Shown: piece after piece, positions 18,662-26,472 of the stretch | Layout: every line of letters begins with the position of its first letter | Position numbering within the stretch: the stretch's first letter is position 1 | DNA from: Pseudomonadota bacterium | Lineage (GTDB): Bacteria; Pseudomonadota; Gammaproteobacteria; Burkholderiales; Burkholderiaceae_C | Direction of reading: 5' to 3' | Assembly: GCA_020161215.1 (NCBI GenBank) | Contig: JAIUOM010000031.1 | Coordinates: 1 to 36,957, forward strand | Length of the DNA: 36,957 nt | Program-made: the position numbers and the translations under genes | Notes under the pieces: generated by a model | Database searches by the model: none | Told to the model about the DNA's origin: nothing | What the model saw: only the letters and a program-made list of their open reading frames with translations

Positions 18662-19110
18662 GCCATGACGTTTCAACCAAGGACACCGTTTTTGCCGCCG
18701 TCAGGGAGCTGCGCGCCCTGGAGCAGATCGCTACACGCGAGAGGGTCCGGGACGTAACCAACCTGCGTCAGACCATCGTGGATGACCGCTTGCGGGAGCT
18801 GGCGGACGAGGGTGTGCTTCGCCGGCTGGCGCGCGGCGTGTACGAAGTGGTGGCCACTTTCCCGCCGGCGCGGATCATGAGCTGCACGGAACTGGACGAC
18901 GGCCGCGTGAAGTTGGACATCGGCGACGACGTACTGACGCTAACACCTGCCGAGGCCCGGAAGTTGGCGCGCGGATTGACGGGATTTACGCGCGATTTGT
19001 TGGCTATCGAGGCGAACCGCCAAGTCTCAGATCTGATCGATCGGATCCACGCCGAAGTTATCGGGTTGGTCGCCAAGCGCACCGCTCGGGAAGGTGGGGC
19101 CGCGCCATGA
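18658..19110 (+). CDS. Small winged-helix regulator-like protein
   Basis: A 150-residue protein. The N-terminal half reads like a winged helix (VFAAVRELRALEQIATRERVRD, then TIVDDRLRELADEGVLRRLARGVYEV), and the C-terminal half is helical and charged. It shares the VDDRLR...RR.R.G.YE block with the minus-strand protein at 17724-18128. ATG overlaps the upstream stop, and its own stop overlaps the next ATG. Likely a DNA-binding regulator of the element, but the target is unknown. Confidence 0.6.
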   Translation: MSHDVSTKDTVFAAVRELRALEQIATRERVRDVTNLRQTIVDDRLRELADEGVLRRLARGVYEVVATFPPARIMSCTELDDGRVKLDIGDDVLTLTPAEARKLARGLTGFTRDLLAIEANRQVSDLIDRIHAEVIGLVAKRTAREGGAAP

Positions 19111-19250
19111 CGCCAAAAAGAAAGCCCGCCGCCGGTTGGTTCCCGGCGACAGGCGAGACCTTCGAATGCGACTTCAATGGCGGCGCCAGTTTGACAAACA
19201 ACGCGGTCGCTACCAAACCCCAATGCGGGTCGGCTGGAGGTGCAGCATGA
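19107..19250 (+). CDS. Tiny hypothetical protein (47 aa) in the early operon
   Basis: ATG at 19107 overlaps the previous stop, and the TGA at 19248-19250 overlaps the next ATG. The ORF encodes 47 residues starting MTPKRKPAAGWF with no recognisable domain. It is supported mainly by perfect placement in a chain of coupled genes that otherwise would have a 136-bp gap. Confidence 0.5.
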   Translation: MTPKRKPAAGWFPATGETFECDFNGGASLTNNAVATKPQCGSAGGAA

Positions 19251-19537
19251 CGCGCCGAGCCACCAGCCCCAAGGACACCGGCACCGCAGCGCAGGAGCAG
19301 CGGATTCTGGAGGCACTGCGCGCCGGACCGAAAACCACCGACAACCTGCGCGCCCTGGGCTGCTATCAAACCTCCGCCAGAATCTTCGGTCTGCGCGCCA
19401 GGGGCTTCGTGATCGAAACCGCGCTGTACGACGGCTGGGCCGCCGATGGCTACTCGCATCGCCGGCTGGCGCGATACGAGCTGGTGAGCGAGCCGGCGCC
19501 CACGGATCTGGCTGCAGCCGAGCAGGGGGGTGCGTGA
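19247..19537 (+). CDS. Small phage HTH-domain protein
   Basis: A 96-residue protein with an HTH-like core at about residues 15-75 (QRILEALRAGPKTTDNLRALGCYQ, ARIFGLRARGF, HRRLARYEL). This is the pattern of small phage helix-turn-helix proteins that sit upstream of replication genes. The start overlaps the upstream stop as ATGA. The acidic tail is short. Regulatory role is inference. Confidence 0.6.
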   Translation: MTRRATSPKDTGTAAQEQRILEALRAGPKTTDNLRALGCYQTSARIFGLRARGFVIETALYDGWAADGYSHRRLARYELVSEPAPTDLAAAEQGGA

Positions 19538-19749
19538 TGTTCCTCCGACTCGTCCACAGCGCCGCCGCTGCCAGCGATCAGGCCGCGCCATTCCGATCCC
19601 GCATCGCGGGTGCTTGTACCTGCGGTCCGGGCCGTCTGCCGAGCCGGCGACTCATGTGCCTTACGTGTGCCGGTGGAGATCGGTACGCCCGAGAAGTTGA
19701 AGTCCGCCAGGCTTTCGAGCGCAAGCGCGTTCAGGGGGGGTGGCCGTGA
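19537..19749 (+). CDS. Small hypothetical protein with possible zinc-binding cysteines
   Basis: A 70-residue ORF starting at an ATG that shares its first base with the preceding TGA (TGATG). It contains CTCGPGRLPSRRLMCLTC, which could be a small zinc-binding module, followed by a charged helix. The stop overlaps the GTG start of the next gene. No function can be assigned. Confidence 0.5.
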   Translation: MFLRLVHSAAAASDQAAPFRSRIAGACTCGPGRLPSRRLMCLTCAGGDRYAREVEVRQAFERKRVQGGWP

Positions 19750-19961
19750 ACATGGAAGTCATCCAGCACCAGTCCGACGACGCAAAGCGGTTTTCATCCT
19801 TGCGCGCTCACTTGGCCCTGCGTGGCCACCAGCTCCTGCAGGTAGATCGGCGTCCCAAGGCTGACACGTTCATCGTCACGGCCTGGGGGCACAGCCGCGA
19901 GTTTAAGAAGCTCGATCAGGTTGCAGCCTTCCTCGAAATAGTGGGAGGGCCGCGGCTATGA
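19746..19961 (+). CDS. Small hypothetical protein of the early operon
   Basis: A 71-residue product from the GTG at 19746 (GTGA overlap); an in-frame ATG also lies two codons later. It has a compact alpha/beta look: FSSLRAHLALRGHQLLQVD, then DTFIVTAWGHSREFKKLDQVAAFLEIVG. Similar small proteins often precede replication genes in prophages. The stop overlaps the ATG of the O-like gene. Confidence 0.6.
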   Translation: MNMEVIQHQSDDAKRFSSLRAHLALRGHQLLQVDRRPKADTFIVTAWGHSREFKKLDQVAAFLEIVGGPRL

Positions 19962-20806
19962 GCATTCGTGTTTCTGACCTCATTTGGCGCAACTACGGCG
20001 GCCCAGGTGGCAGCGAAATGGTGATCATGCTCGCGATGGCTGATTGGTGCGACGACCAAGGTCGCTGCTACCCGTCAATGGCAACGATCGCCCGCAAAGC
20101 ACGAATCCAGGAGCGCCAAGCCAAGCGAATCGTGCACTCGTTGATCAACGGAGGTTGGGTACGGGTCACTGGGAACGCCAACGGCGGCGCGCCTGGGTCC
20201 ACAAGACACTATCAGCTCGCGCTTGATCGGCTGCAGACGGGTGACATAGATGGCACCCCTACGGGTGTCGCGGATGACACGGGTGTCACCAGAGACACGG
20301 GTGTCATGGGAGGTATAGAGGGGTGTCATGGGAGGTCAAAAAGGGGTGTCGCCGGTGACACTCAATACGTCATAGAACCGTCACTACACGTCAAGAGAGG
20401 CGCGAACCGTGCTTCGCCCGGCTCGCCACCCTCGGTCCTGAAGTCCAAACCTAAAGACCGAGGGCAGACCTTTGCTGAGTACCTGAAGCGATGCCGCGAG
20501 GCTGGCGTGAAGCCCATCCCCGAGGCGCATCCGATTCGCTGCTACGCGGCCGACGTTGGGCTGGACGACGAGATGCTGGAAATTGCCTGGCTCACCTTCA
20601 AGGATCGTCACCTCACCGATCCTGGCAGGCGCAGCAAGCAGCAGAAGGACTGGCCGGCGACGTTCGCCAATTCCGTCAAGGCACGCTGGTACGCCCTCTG
20701 GGTTGTCGGGCAAGACGGCAAGCCCACATGGTCCAGCAACGGATTGCAGGCGCGCGCAGCTGTCGAGGCGCAGGCATCGCGCGACGCGGAGATGGCCAAT
20801 GGGTGA
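19958..20806 (+). CDS. O-like phage replication initiator with internal iterons
   Basis: A 282-residue protein with an N-terminal winged helix (about 1-90: MVIMLAMADWCDDQGRCYPS, TIARKARIQERQAKRIVHSL, GGWVRVTG), a Gly/Asp-rich linker (about 95-140), and a C-terminal helical domain (about 165-260, TFAEYLKRC..., W-rich end). Lambda O and related initiators have this plan: the N-part binds iterons and the C-part recruits helicase. The linker is encoded by five GGGTGTC repeats at 20263-20350, the candidate origin. The next gene is DnaB, started within the last codons. Initiator role is inference from architecture and context. Confidence 0.7.
   Translation: MSIRVSDLIWRNYGGPGGSEMVIMLAMADWCDDQGRCYPSMATIARKARIQERQAKRIVHSLINGGWVRVTGNANGGAPGSTRHYQLALDRLQTGDIDGTPTGVADDTGVTRDTGVMGGIEGCHGRSKRGVAGDTQYVIEPSLHVKRGANRASPGSPPSVLKSKPKDRGQTFAEYLKRCREAGVKPIPEAHPIRCYAADVGLDDEMLEIAWLTFKDRHLTDPGRRSKQQKDWPATFANSVKARWYALWVVGQDGKPTWSSNGLQARAAVEAQASRDAEMANG
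20263..20350. repeat. Five GGGTGTC iterons inside the initiator gene (candidate origin)
   Basis: GGGTGTC occurs at 20263, 20281, 20299, 20321 and 20344 with start spacings of 18, 18, 22 and 23 bp. At 20276-20287 and 20294-20305 it is part of the dyad GACACGGGTGTC. A variant GGGTGAC lies at 20239. In lambdoid phages the origin iterons lie inside gene O in the same way, so this is a candidate replication origin. Confidence 0.6.
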
Positions 20807-22178
20807 CATGAGCATTCCGCAGTTGGCGGTCCCGCCTCACTCCGTTGAGTCTGAATCCAGCGTGCTAGGCGGTTTGCTGCTCGACAACGGTGCGTGGGAT
20901 CGCGTGGGCGATCTACTGGTCGACAGCGACTTCTACCGCTACGAACATCGGCTGGTATTCGGCGCCTGCGCCAAGCTCATCAACGAGAGCAAACCCGCGG
21001 ATGTCGTCACCGTGCATGCGGAGCTTGAGGCTCAGGGCAAGGCCGACGAAGTGGGGGGCCTCGACTACCTCAACTCGCTGGCGCAGTACGTGCCCAGCTC
21101 CTGGAACATCCGCCGATACGCCGAGATCGTGCGTGAGCGCTCAGTGCTGCGTCAGATCGTCACCGCGTCTGATCAGGCGCGCCAGCTGGCATTCGGGCTG
21201 GACACGCCCGCGGCGCAAGCGATCGAGCAGGCGATGGCGCTGTTCAGCCGGATCGAGGTTCGCCACGGCACACGCGAACCCAAACGGGTGGACGCACTGG
21301 CCACGGCGTTCATCGATCGTCTGCAAGATCTCGCTGATGGCCGTGTCGCGCCGGGCATCAGCACCGGCATCCCGACTATCGATGATTGCCTGGGCGGCGG
21401 CTTCAAGCCCGGGCGGCAGATCGTCATCGCGGCGCGCCCGAGCGTGGGGAAATCTTCGCTCGCCTTACAGCTGGCCGCGACCGTCGCAACGAATGGCGCG
21501 CCGGCATTAGTTCTCAGCCAGGAAATGAGCGATGCCGAGCTGATGGACCGTCTGGTCGCTTACCTAGGCCGCGTTGACCTTGGCGCCGTCACCACCGGCC
21601 GACTTGACAACTATCAATGGCCGCGCGTCACCGAAGCCATTGAGCGCATGCGGAGTCTGCCGCTGCACATCCACGCCGAGTCAGCGCTGAGCCTGGCTGC
21701 AATTCGTTCCCTCGTCCGCCGGGCCGTGCGCCAACACGGTGTTCGGGTCATCGTGCTGGATTACCTTCAGCTCTGCGCGGCCAGCAACGAGCGCGGCGCC
21801 AGCAACCGGCACCACCAGATCGAGGAGCTGAGCAGGGGCCTCAAGGCACTGGCCATGGAGCAGGGCGTCACCATGATCGTGCTGTCGCAGCTCAATCGCC
21901 AGGTGGAGCAGCGCGCGACCAATCGGCCGGTGCTGGCCGATCTGAAGGAGAGTGGCAGCATCGAGGAGGACGCAGACGGCGTGATCCTGCTCAGCCGCGA
22001 CGGCGCATCGGCGAGCGGTACGACGCTTATCCACGCGGAGATCGCCAAGTCGCGCGGCGGTCGGACGGGTTTCTCCCATCTTGCTTTCGAGGGCGCTGTT
22101 CAGCACTGGTCCGAGACAACCGAACGACCTGAAGCGCCGTACACGCCGGCTCGACGCCGGCACACCGAAGACATATGA
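20799..22178 (+). CDS. Replicative DNA helicase, DnaB type
   Basis: A 459-residue hexameric 5'-3' helicase for element replication. The N-terminal DnaB domain (about 5-110) includes SVLGGLLLDNGAWD and the YLNSLAQYVPS segment. The RecA-like domain starts near residue 180 with STGIPTIDDCLGGGFKPG. Walker A is ARPSVGKSS (K218), Walker B-type VIVLDYLQL, then SQLNRQVEQR and DLKESGSIEEDAD. All ATPase motifs look intact. ATG at 20799 overlaps the upstream gene by eight bases; ATG 20808 is an alternative. This gene is separate from the host's chromosomal dnaB, which is not in the window. Confidence 0.9.
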   Translation: MGDMSIPQLAVPPHSVESESSVLGGLLLDNGAWDRVGDLLVDSDFYRYEHRLVFGACAKLINESKPADVVTVHAELEAQGKADEVGGLDYLNSLAQYVPSSWNIRRYAEIVRERSVLRQIVTASDQARQLAFGLDTPAAQAIEQAMALFSRIEVRHGTREPKRVDALATAFIDRLQDLADGRVAPGISTGIPTIDDCLGGGFKPGRQIVIAARPSVGKSSLALQLAATVATNGAPALVLSQEMSDAELMDRLVAYLGRVDLGAVTTGRLDNYQWPRVTEAIERMRSLPLHIHAESALSLAAIRSLVRRAVRQHGVRVIVLDYLQLCAASNERGASNRHHQIEELSRGLKALAMEQGVTMIVLSQLNRQVEQRATNRPVLADLKESGSIEEDADGVILLSRDGASASGTTLIHAEIAKSRGGRTGFSHLAFEGAVQHWSETTERPEAPYTPARRRHTEDI

Positions 22179-22337
22179 CAGGCCTGTCGCCCGCACGAAT
22201 GCCGCTGCGGCTTTCTGTAGCTACGCAGGAGGCGTTTTTCTCGGCGCTTGGGGGGTTGGGTGGTAGCCCACACTAAAAACGGCGCTATGGGCTGATTTCG
22301 AGCTTTGGGCGAGTCGGAACTGCGTCATGACAATTTC

Positions 22338-22973
22338 ATGGCGAAAGTACCCAAAGTCCTGGGCGAAGAACATGCCCTAAAGTTTAAGGACATGCTTTCT
22401 GTGACGGTTGGCAACGGTGCAACCCGCCAATCTCCGATCTACCGCTTCCCCAAGCGTGAAGCCTGCCTGATGGCAATGAGCTACAGCTACGAACTTCAAG
22501 CCAAGGTGTTCGACCGCATGACCATGCTGGAGGCTCAGGCCGAGGCGCTGGGGCGGTTCAACTTGCCAAAGACCTATTCCGAGGCGATGCGCCTGGCAGC
22601 CGACGAAATGGAAAAACGGGAAGAGCTTCAAGGCCAACTCGCCATTGCTGCACCGAAGGCTGAGATTTGCGACCGTATCGCCGACGCCGAAGGCAGCATC
22701 TCGATTCGCGAGGCGGCCAACACACTCCGGGTGCCAGAGCGCAAATTCGTGATGTGGCTTCAGCAGAACGACTGGGTGTACCGACGATCTGGGCACAAGT
22801 CGCTGCTGGGCTACGCGGAGAAGGTCAAAGCTGGGCACATCTTCCTGAAGCAAACACCCATCAGGGATGTTCACACTGGCGAAGAGCGCCTGAGCGAGCA
22901 AGTCCGTATTACGCCACTGGGCCTGACGGTCTTGGCAAAGAGACGGGCGACGGCCCTGGTGGTAGCAGCATGA
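22338..22973 (+). CDS. Rha/KilAC-type phage antirepressor, probably N-terminally truncated
   Basis: From the ATG at 22338 the product has 211 residues; the frame is open back to 22296, after a TGA at 22293. The N-part resembles Rha proteins (RHDN just before the ATG, then YRFPKREACLMAMSYSYELQAKVFDRMTMLE). The C-part is a KilAC DNA-binding domain (ISIREAANTLRVPERKFVMWLQQNDWVYRR, then LGLTVLAKR). The first ~15-20 residues of a normal Rha are missing because of the upstream stop, and no ribosome binding site is evident. Its stop overlaps the KilA-N ATG. Confidence 0.7.
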   Translation: MAKVPKVLGEEHALKFKDMLSVTVGNGATRQSPIYRFPKREACLMAMSYSYELQAKVFDRMTMLEAQAEALGRFNLPKTYSEAMRLAADEMEKREELQGQLAIAAPKAEICDRIADAEGSISIREAANTLRVPERKFVMWLQQNDWVYRRSGHKSLLGYAEKVKAGHIFLKQTPIRDVHTGEERLSEQVRITPLGLTVLAKRRATALVVAA

Positions 22974-23405
22974 GTGCGCTTGTTCTGGCCACCTACAACG
23001 GTCAGGAAGTCACCTTCACAGACGATGGCTGGTTCAATGCAACCGAGGCTGCGGCCAAATTCGGAAAACGACCGGTGGATTGGCTCAAGCTTCCGGAGAC
23101 GAAGCGATACATCGCAGCTTTGGCGGATAGGACCAAAGTGAAAGAATCTCACTTTGCCCGTGCTCGCCGAGGCGGACGGCGCGGAGAGCCTGGGCCGTTT
23201 GCTCCTCTCAAATACCGGGAAAACTGGTATTTGGAAAAGGACCAGGCGCGGCAACGCGGGCGGCACATGGTTACACCCGAAGCTTGGAATCCGTTTTGCC
23301 CAGCAGCTCCAGAAAACTCCAGTTTCGAGAACGGTCGCAGAAGGCCGGGCGGCGGCTCAGGAGCGAATGGGTGTTTCCGTCGACCGCGTGGTGCAGGCGC
23401 GATAG
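22970..23405 (+). pseudogene. KilA-N domain protein, frameshifted
   Basis: ATG 22970 starts MSALVLATYNGQEVTFTDDG, then FNATEAAAKFGKRPVDWL and a central KilA-N segment in frame 2. The expected continuation, GGTWLHPKLGIRFAQ, appears instead in frame 3 (about 23262-23308). A +1 shift between about 23155 and 23262 therefore breaks the gene. The frame-3 part ends at a TAG (23403-23405). KilA-N proteins are DNA-binding antirepressors of phages. Sequence after about 23310 no longer resembles the family. Confidence 0.7.
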
Positions 23406-23633
23406 GCAATTGTCCAACGCCAACGCCAATGCCACGGACAAGCGGCTGTCCGCAGGCACGCGGACCGCACCTGGTGGTGGAGCAGTCGACCAGAGCCCTG
23501 GCGCCGCGCCAACCGCCGCTGGGTTCTTCCCTCAATACCAGACAGAGGGTTCAGGTTGGCGCACATCGAGCGTGCTGTGCGGCACGGGTGAGGATGTCGC
23601 CGACCGGCGGCGGCAAGGGCAGTACGCGCGCGG
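23406..23633. other. Recombination or deletion junction between early and late modules
   Basis: Between the broken KilA-N gene and the polyvalent protein no frame reads like a protein for more than about 40 residues. Low-complexity fragments such as NANANATDK and TGGGKGSTRADV suggest decayed linker sequence of a large phage protein. The genes that normally separate replication from virion proteins (terminase, portal, capsid) are absent here. A deletion in this interval is the simplest reading. Confidence 0.4.
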
Positions 23634-25217
23634 ATGTGGGATGTGGCGCAAGCGTTGCAAAAGGCTGGCGCGCTTAGTGGCAAGCAGCGGGTATTCGGGC
23701 TGGGGGACAGGTCTGCCGAGGTGGTGTACTCAACCATCGCGACGAAGCCGGCCCAGGGTATGCCGGTGCAGCGCGCGCAGGAGATTGCGGATCGCGTCAC
23801 GCGCGATCTGGGGGTAGGTTCGATAGCCGGGTTGCATGTGGTCCGGGAGCCTGCTGAGGCTGGTTTTCGGGTTCCGGCTACCGTAGTTCCACAAGGTGCC
23901 ACTCGCGACGGGCAGGCCTACATCTTTGGCGACGGCCTGCATGACGACACGGACGCATTCAAGGTCGTCGTCCACGAGTTGTTTCATCTCGGCCTCAGCA
24001 AATCGGTGGAGCAGGAAGCATACACCCGCACGATGCTGAGCTTCCTGACCGATCCGCTGGTGCGCCAGTATGCGCAGCGCTGGAAGGCGTCGGGCGATGG
24101 CCAGGCCAGGAAGGGCTCGATGCCGGTGAACAACTGGCAGGCGCTGGCGGTGGAGGAGGCGCTGGCGGACATCGCCGAGCAGATGCATGCCGAGGGCGGC
24201 GGCGCCGGTACCAAGTTCCAGTCCTGGGCGGCCCGCATGCTGAGCCGGTTCGCCAATCTGGCGCAACGCATGGGTCTGCCGGGGGTGGCCGAGAAGTTGC
24301 GCGCGATGACGCGCACCGAGGCCGAGCGCTTCATCCAGGACATGCTGATGCGCTCGGGCAGCGCCGACCCGGTGCGGTTGCGGGATACGCGGTTCAGCAG
24401 CAGCCCATCCACCAAGGCCACCTACGAGTCGCGCATCGATGCGCTGTTCGCGGGCGAAAAAGCCAAGACCGGCACCAAGGTGCTGGACCGCTCGGACGTG
24501 ATGGGGCTGCTGGGCTACCCGGATGTGCCGCTGATCCTGAACGAATCGCATCTGCGTGACGGCATGACGAGCCACCCCGAGATGACGGCCAAGGCCTGGA
24601 AGCGTGTGCCGGAGTGGATCGACAACCCGGCGGCGGCGTACACCGATCCACGTAACCCTGGGCGCCTGACATTGGTGGCTCCGCAAACGCTGGCCGGTTA
24701 CCCGGTGATCATGGCAATCGAGCCCAACCCAGGGTCTCAGCAACGAGGGAAGGGCGGGGAGGTTCCCGCTGAAAGCCTGTTGGTGACTGTCTACGCCAAG
24801 ACGACAGGCGGGCTGCCGGCCGCAGGGCTGTTGAATTCCGCCGGCCGCCTGAAGTACGTTGACACGAAAAACGCCCCCGAGATTTGGCAGAGCGCTGGAG
24901 GCCAATTCCCCAGGCAGTCTGCCCTATCTCAGGGGCGCCACAAGATTTTAACCGAAAAGCACCTTGCCGGGTGGCGGTGTGCCAACGACCCGGCATTCAG
25001 TCGTGGGGGCGATGGCACTCCAATCTACGTCAGAAACAAAGAAGCCCTCGAACAAGCGAGGGCTTCGGCTGAGGCGGCTCCGGGCCTAATTCCCTTGCAC
25101 CGTGACTCCAACAGCCCAGCCAGGGTACTCACCCGGGCGGATGTGGTCAAGAGCCTGGGCGCACGGCGGCGCGCGGATAGCCCGGCATTCTTTCGCGCCG
25201 AGAACGACGGCACCGAG
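23634..25217 (+). CDS. Polyvalent phage protein fragment: HExxH zincin plus PBECR-like nuclease region
   Basis: The frame is open from 23634, with no good start signal. The metallopeptidase-like part has HELFH at residues 114-118 and a downstream VEEALADIAEQ whose glutamates (174/175) can supply the third ligand. The second part, from about residue 254, begins RFSSSPSTKATYESRIDALF and continues LLGYPDVPLILNESHL, VPEWIDNPAAAY, GRLTLVAPQTLAG and ILTEKHLAGW. That resembles the phage barnase/EndoU/colicin/RelE-like (PBECR) family. Such domains occur in giant polyvalent proteins injected with phage DNA. The N-terminus is probably lost, and the frame continues into an Ash-like leader. Confidence 0.6.
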
Positions 25218-25540
25218 ATGCTGATCTCGCTGAAGGGAGGCAAAAACAACGTCTCCTTCACATTCCGGACAGTCTGCGGCACAATGGCTTCGGCGCTGAA
25301 AGGCGCTGGTGCTAGTCACACCATTTCCGAAGCGGTTGCCACCCCCACCGACGAGCGGGGTTTTGTCATGCCCAAATTCCGCGTACACGCATCTTGTGTG
25401 TGCCTTCACGATTTCGGGCGTGGGAGCGCCCATCCGCAAGGACGGCGGCACGGCTTCGGACGTGTGACTACACCCACGCCCACCCGAGGCGCTAGTCACG
25501 CCCAAGGTGGTTTCTTCTGTTCCCGTAGGAGCCGAAACCA
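25218..25540 (+). other. Ash/Icd-like leader ORF region fused in frame to the polyvalent gene
   Basis: From the in-frame ATG 25218 the reading reads like phage Ash/Icd-type leader ORFs: VSFTFRTVCG, then DERGFVMPKF, HASCVCLHDFGRGSAHP and ASHAQGGFFCSRR. Two similar DNA blocks, GGGGTTTTGTCATGCCC (near 25358) and GGTGGTTTCTTCTGTTCCC (near 25505), mark it. In P1 and P4-like elements this type of region overlaps the next gene and is controlled by a small antisense RNA (C4 type). I cannot confirm an RNA fold here. The open frame runs on to 25856 beneath the next gene. Confidence 0.4.
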
Positions 25541-25902
25541 TGCAACCCAATTCTCGACGTGTGCAAATCGCTATTCAATCAATAGCAGATCGATCTACTT
25601 CCGCCATTCCAGTGGCCAACCCCGTCAGCCTGGACGATTGCCGTGTGCAGAACTGGCAACCCGGAATCATGGCTCTCATGAACCCGGACGCCAGCCAACA
25701 TACCCAACTGGCTTGGCTGCACGGGCAGGTCGGGGAAATCAACGATTTGCTGTGGGGCTACATCTGCGCTCCGGAGGAAGGCCGGATGATGGAGATGGCG
25801 GATGCGCTGTGCTGCCACATCGAAATGAAGACAACCGTGATGGTGCGGCTACTTGAACGGCTGTGCGAGCAGACTGCCGATGCACAGAAGGGGCGGCCAT
25901 GA
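25540..25902 (+). CDS. Hypothetical phage protein
   Basis: A 120-residue protein from the ATG at 25540, preceded by AGGAG. The middle and C-terminus are helical (QLAWLHGQVGEINDLLWGYI, then MADALCCHIEMKTTVMVRLLERLCEQ). It lies right after the Ash-like leader, the position of small regulatory or host-takeover genes in phages. Its stop overlaps the next start as ATGA. I do not recognise a characterised family. Confidence 0.65.
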   Translation: MQPNSRRVQIAIQSIADRSTSAIPVANPVSLDDCRVQNWQPGIMALMNPDASQHTQLAWLHGQVGEINDLLWGYICAPEEGRMMEMADALCCHIEMKTTVMVRLLERLCEQTADAQKGRP

Positions 25903-26186
25903 ACACGCACCACGGCCACACCCAAGCGCAGGTACCCAATGTGCACGAACTGGCGCGCGACGACGCCCGATGCGGGTATTCGCAGGACACGGCGCGCGCG
26001 GCGCGCATGGTGCGCGTTATCAAAGCTTGCGCGACGGTACTTTTCGCCGAGCGTGAAGAATCTCTAGAGCTGGGCGCCTATCTCCGGAGCGGCCTGATCG
26101 AGGCTATCGATGAGCTGACGCATGAGGTCGGGTGTGAGTTGGACGCCCTGAGCGAGGCCATCATTGCCGGAAAGAAACTCTGGTAG
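25899..26186 (+). CDS. Hypothetical small protein of the element
   Basis: A 95-residue protein, His-rich at the start (MNTHHGHTQ) and helical afterwards, with acidic runs such as EREESLELGAYLRSGLIEAI. The ATG overlaps the preceding stop. An intrinsic terminator 70-90 bp downstream closes this small operon. No known domain recognised. Confidence 0.65.
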   Translation: MNTHHGHTQAQVPNVHELARDDARCGYSQDTARAARMVRVIKACATVLFAEREESLELGAYLRSGLIEAIDELTHEVGCELDALSEAIIAGKKLW

Positions 26187-26254
26187 TGATGTTCAGGCCC
26201 GCCCGCAACGGTCAGATGCTCCTATGCAACTGAGACGCCCCAAATCCGCCCGCC

Positions 26255-26279
26255 AGCCCGCCCAAAGCGGGCTTTTTTA
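26255..26279 (+). terminator. Intrinsic terminator closing the 25540-26186 operon
   Basis: AGCCCGC (26255-26261) pairs with GCGGGCT (26267-26273) around a CCAAA loop, followed by five T. It lies about 70 bp after the last stop codon. Confidence 0.85.
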
Positions 26280-26311
26280 CGTCTTGGCCGCCTTCAGCGA
26301 CCTTATAAAAC

Positions 26312-26350
26312 TTGACACTTGAGAGCAGCACAAGTCGATTCCGTATCGAC
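26312..26350 (+). promoter_or_regulatory. Possible promoter with overlapping operator dyad
   Basis: TTGACA at 26312-26317 is a perfect -35 hexamer. The expected -10 position overlaps the inverted repeat GTCGAT-TCCGT-ATCGAC (26334-26350). This could be a repressed promoter for the AlpA-like gene and the virion-type genes. A second hairpin, GTGCCG/CGGCAC, lies at 26382-26399. No good -10 hexamer is visible, which lowers confidence. Confidence 0.35.
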
Positions 26351-26472
26351 TTTCGGCGCCTCGTGTGAGATGCCCGGCGGGGTGCCGGAACGGCGGCACT
26401 AGGTGATGCTTCGGCACAGAGAACCCCCTTTAGGGCTTGGACTTCAGGCGCCACAAACGGACTATTGCGGTC

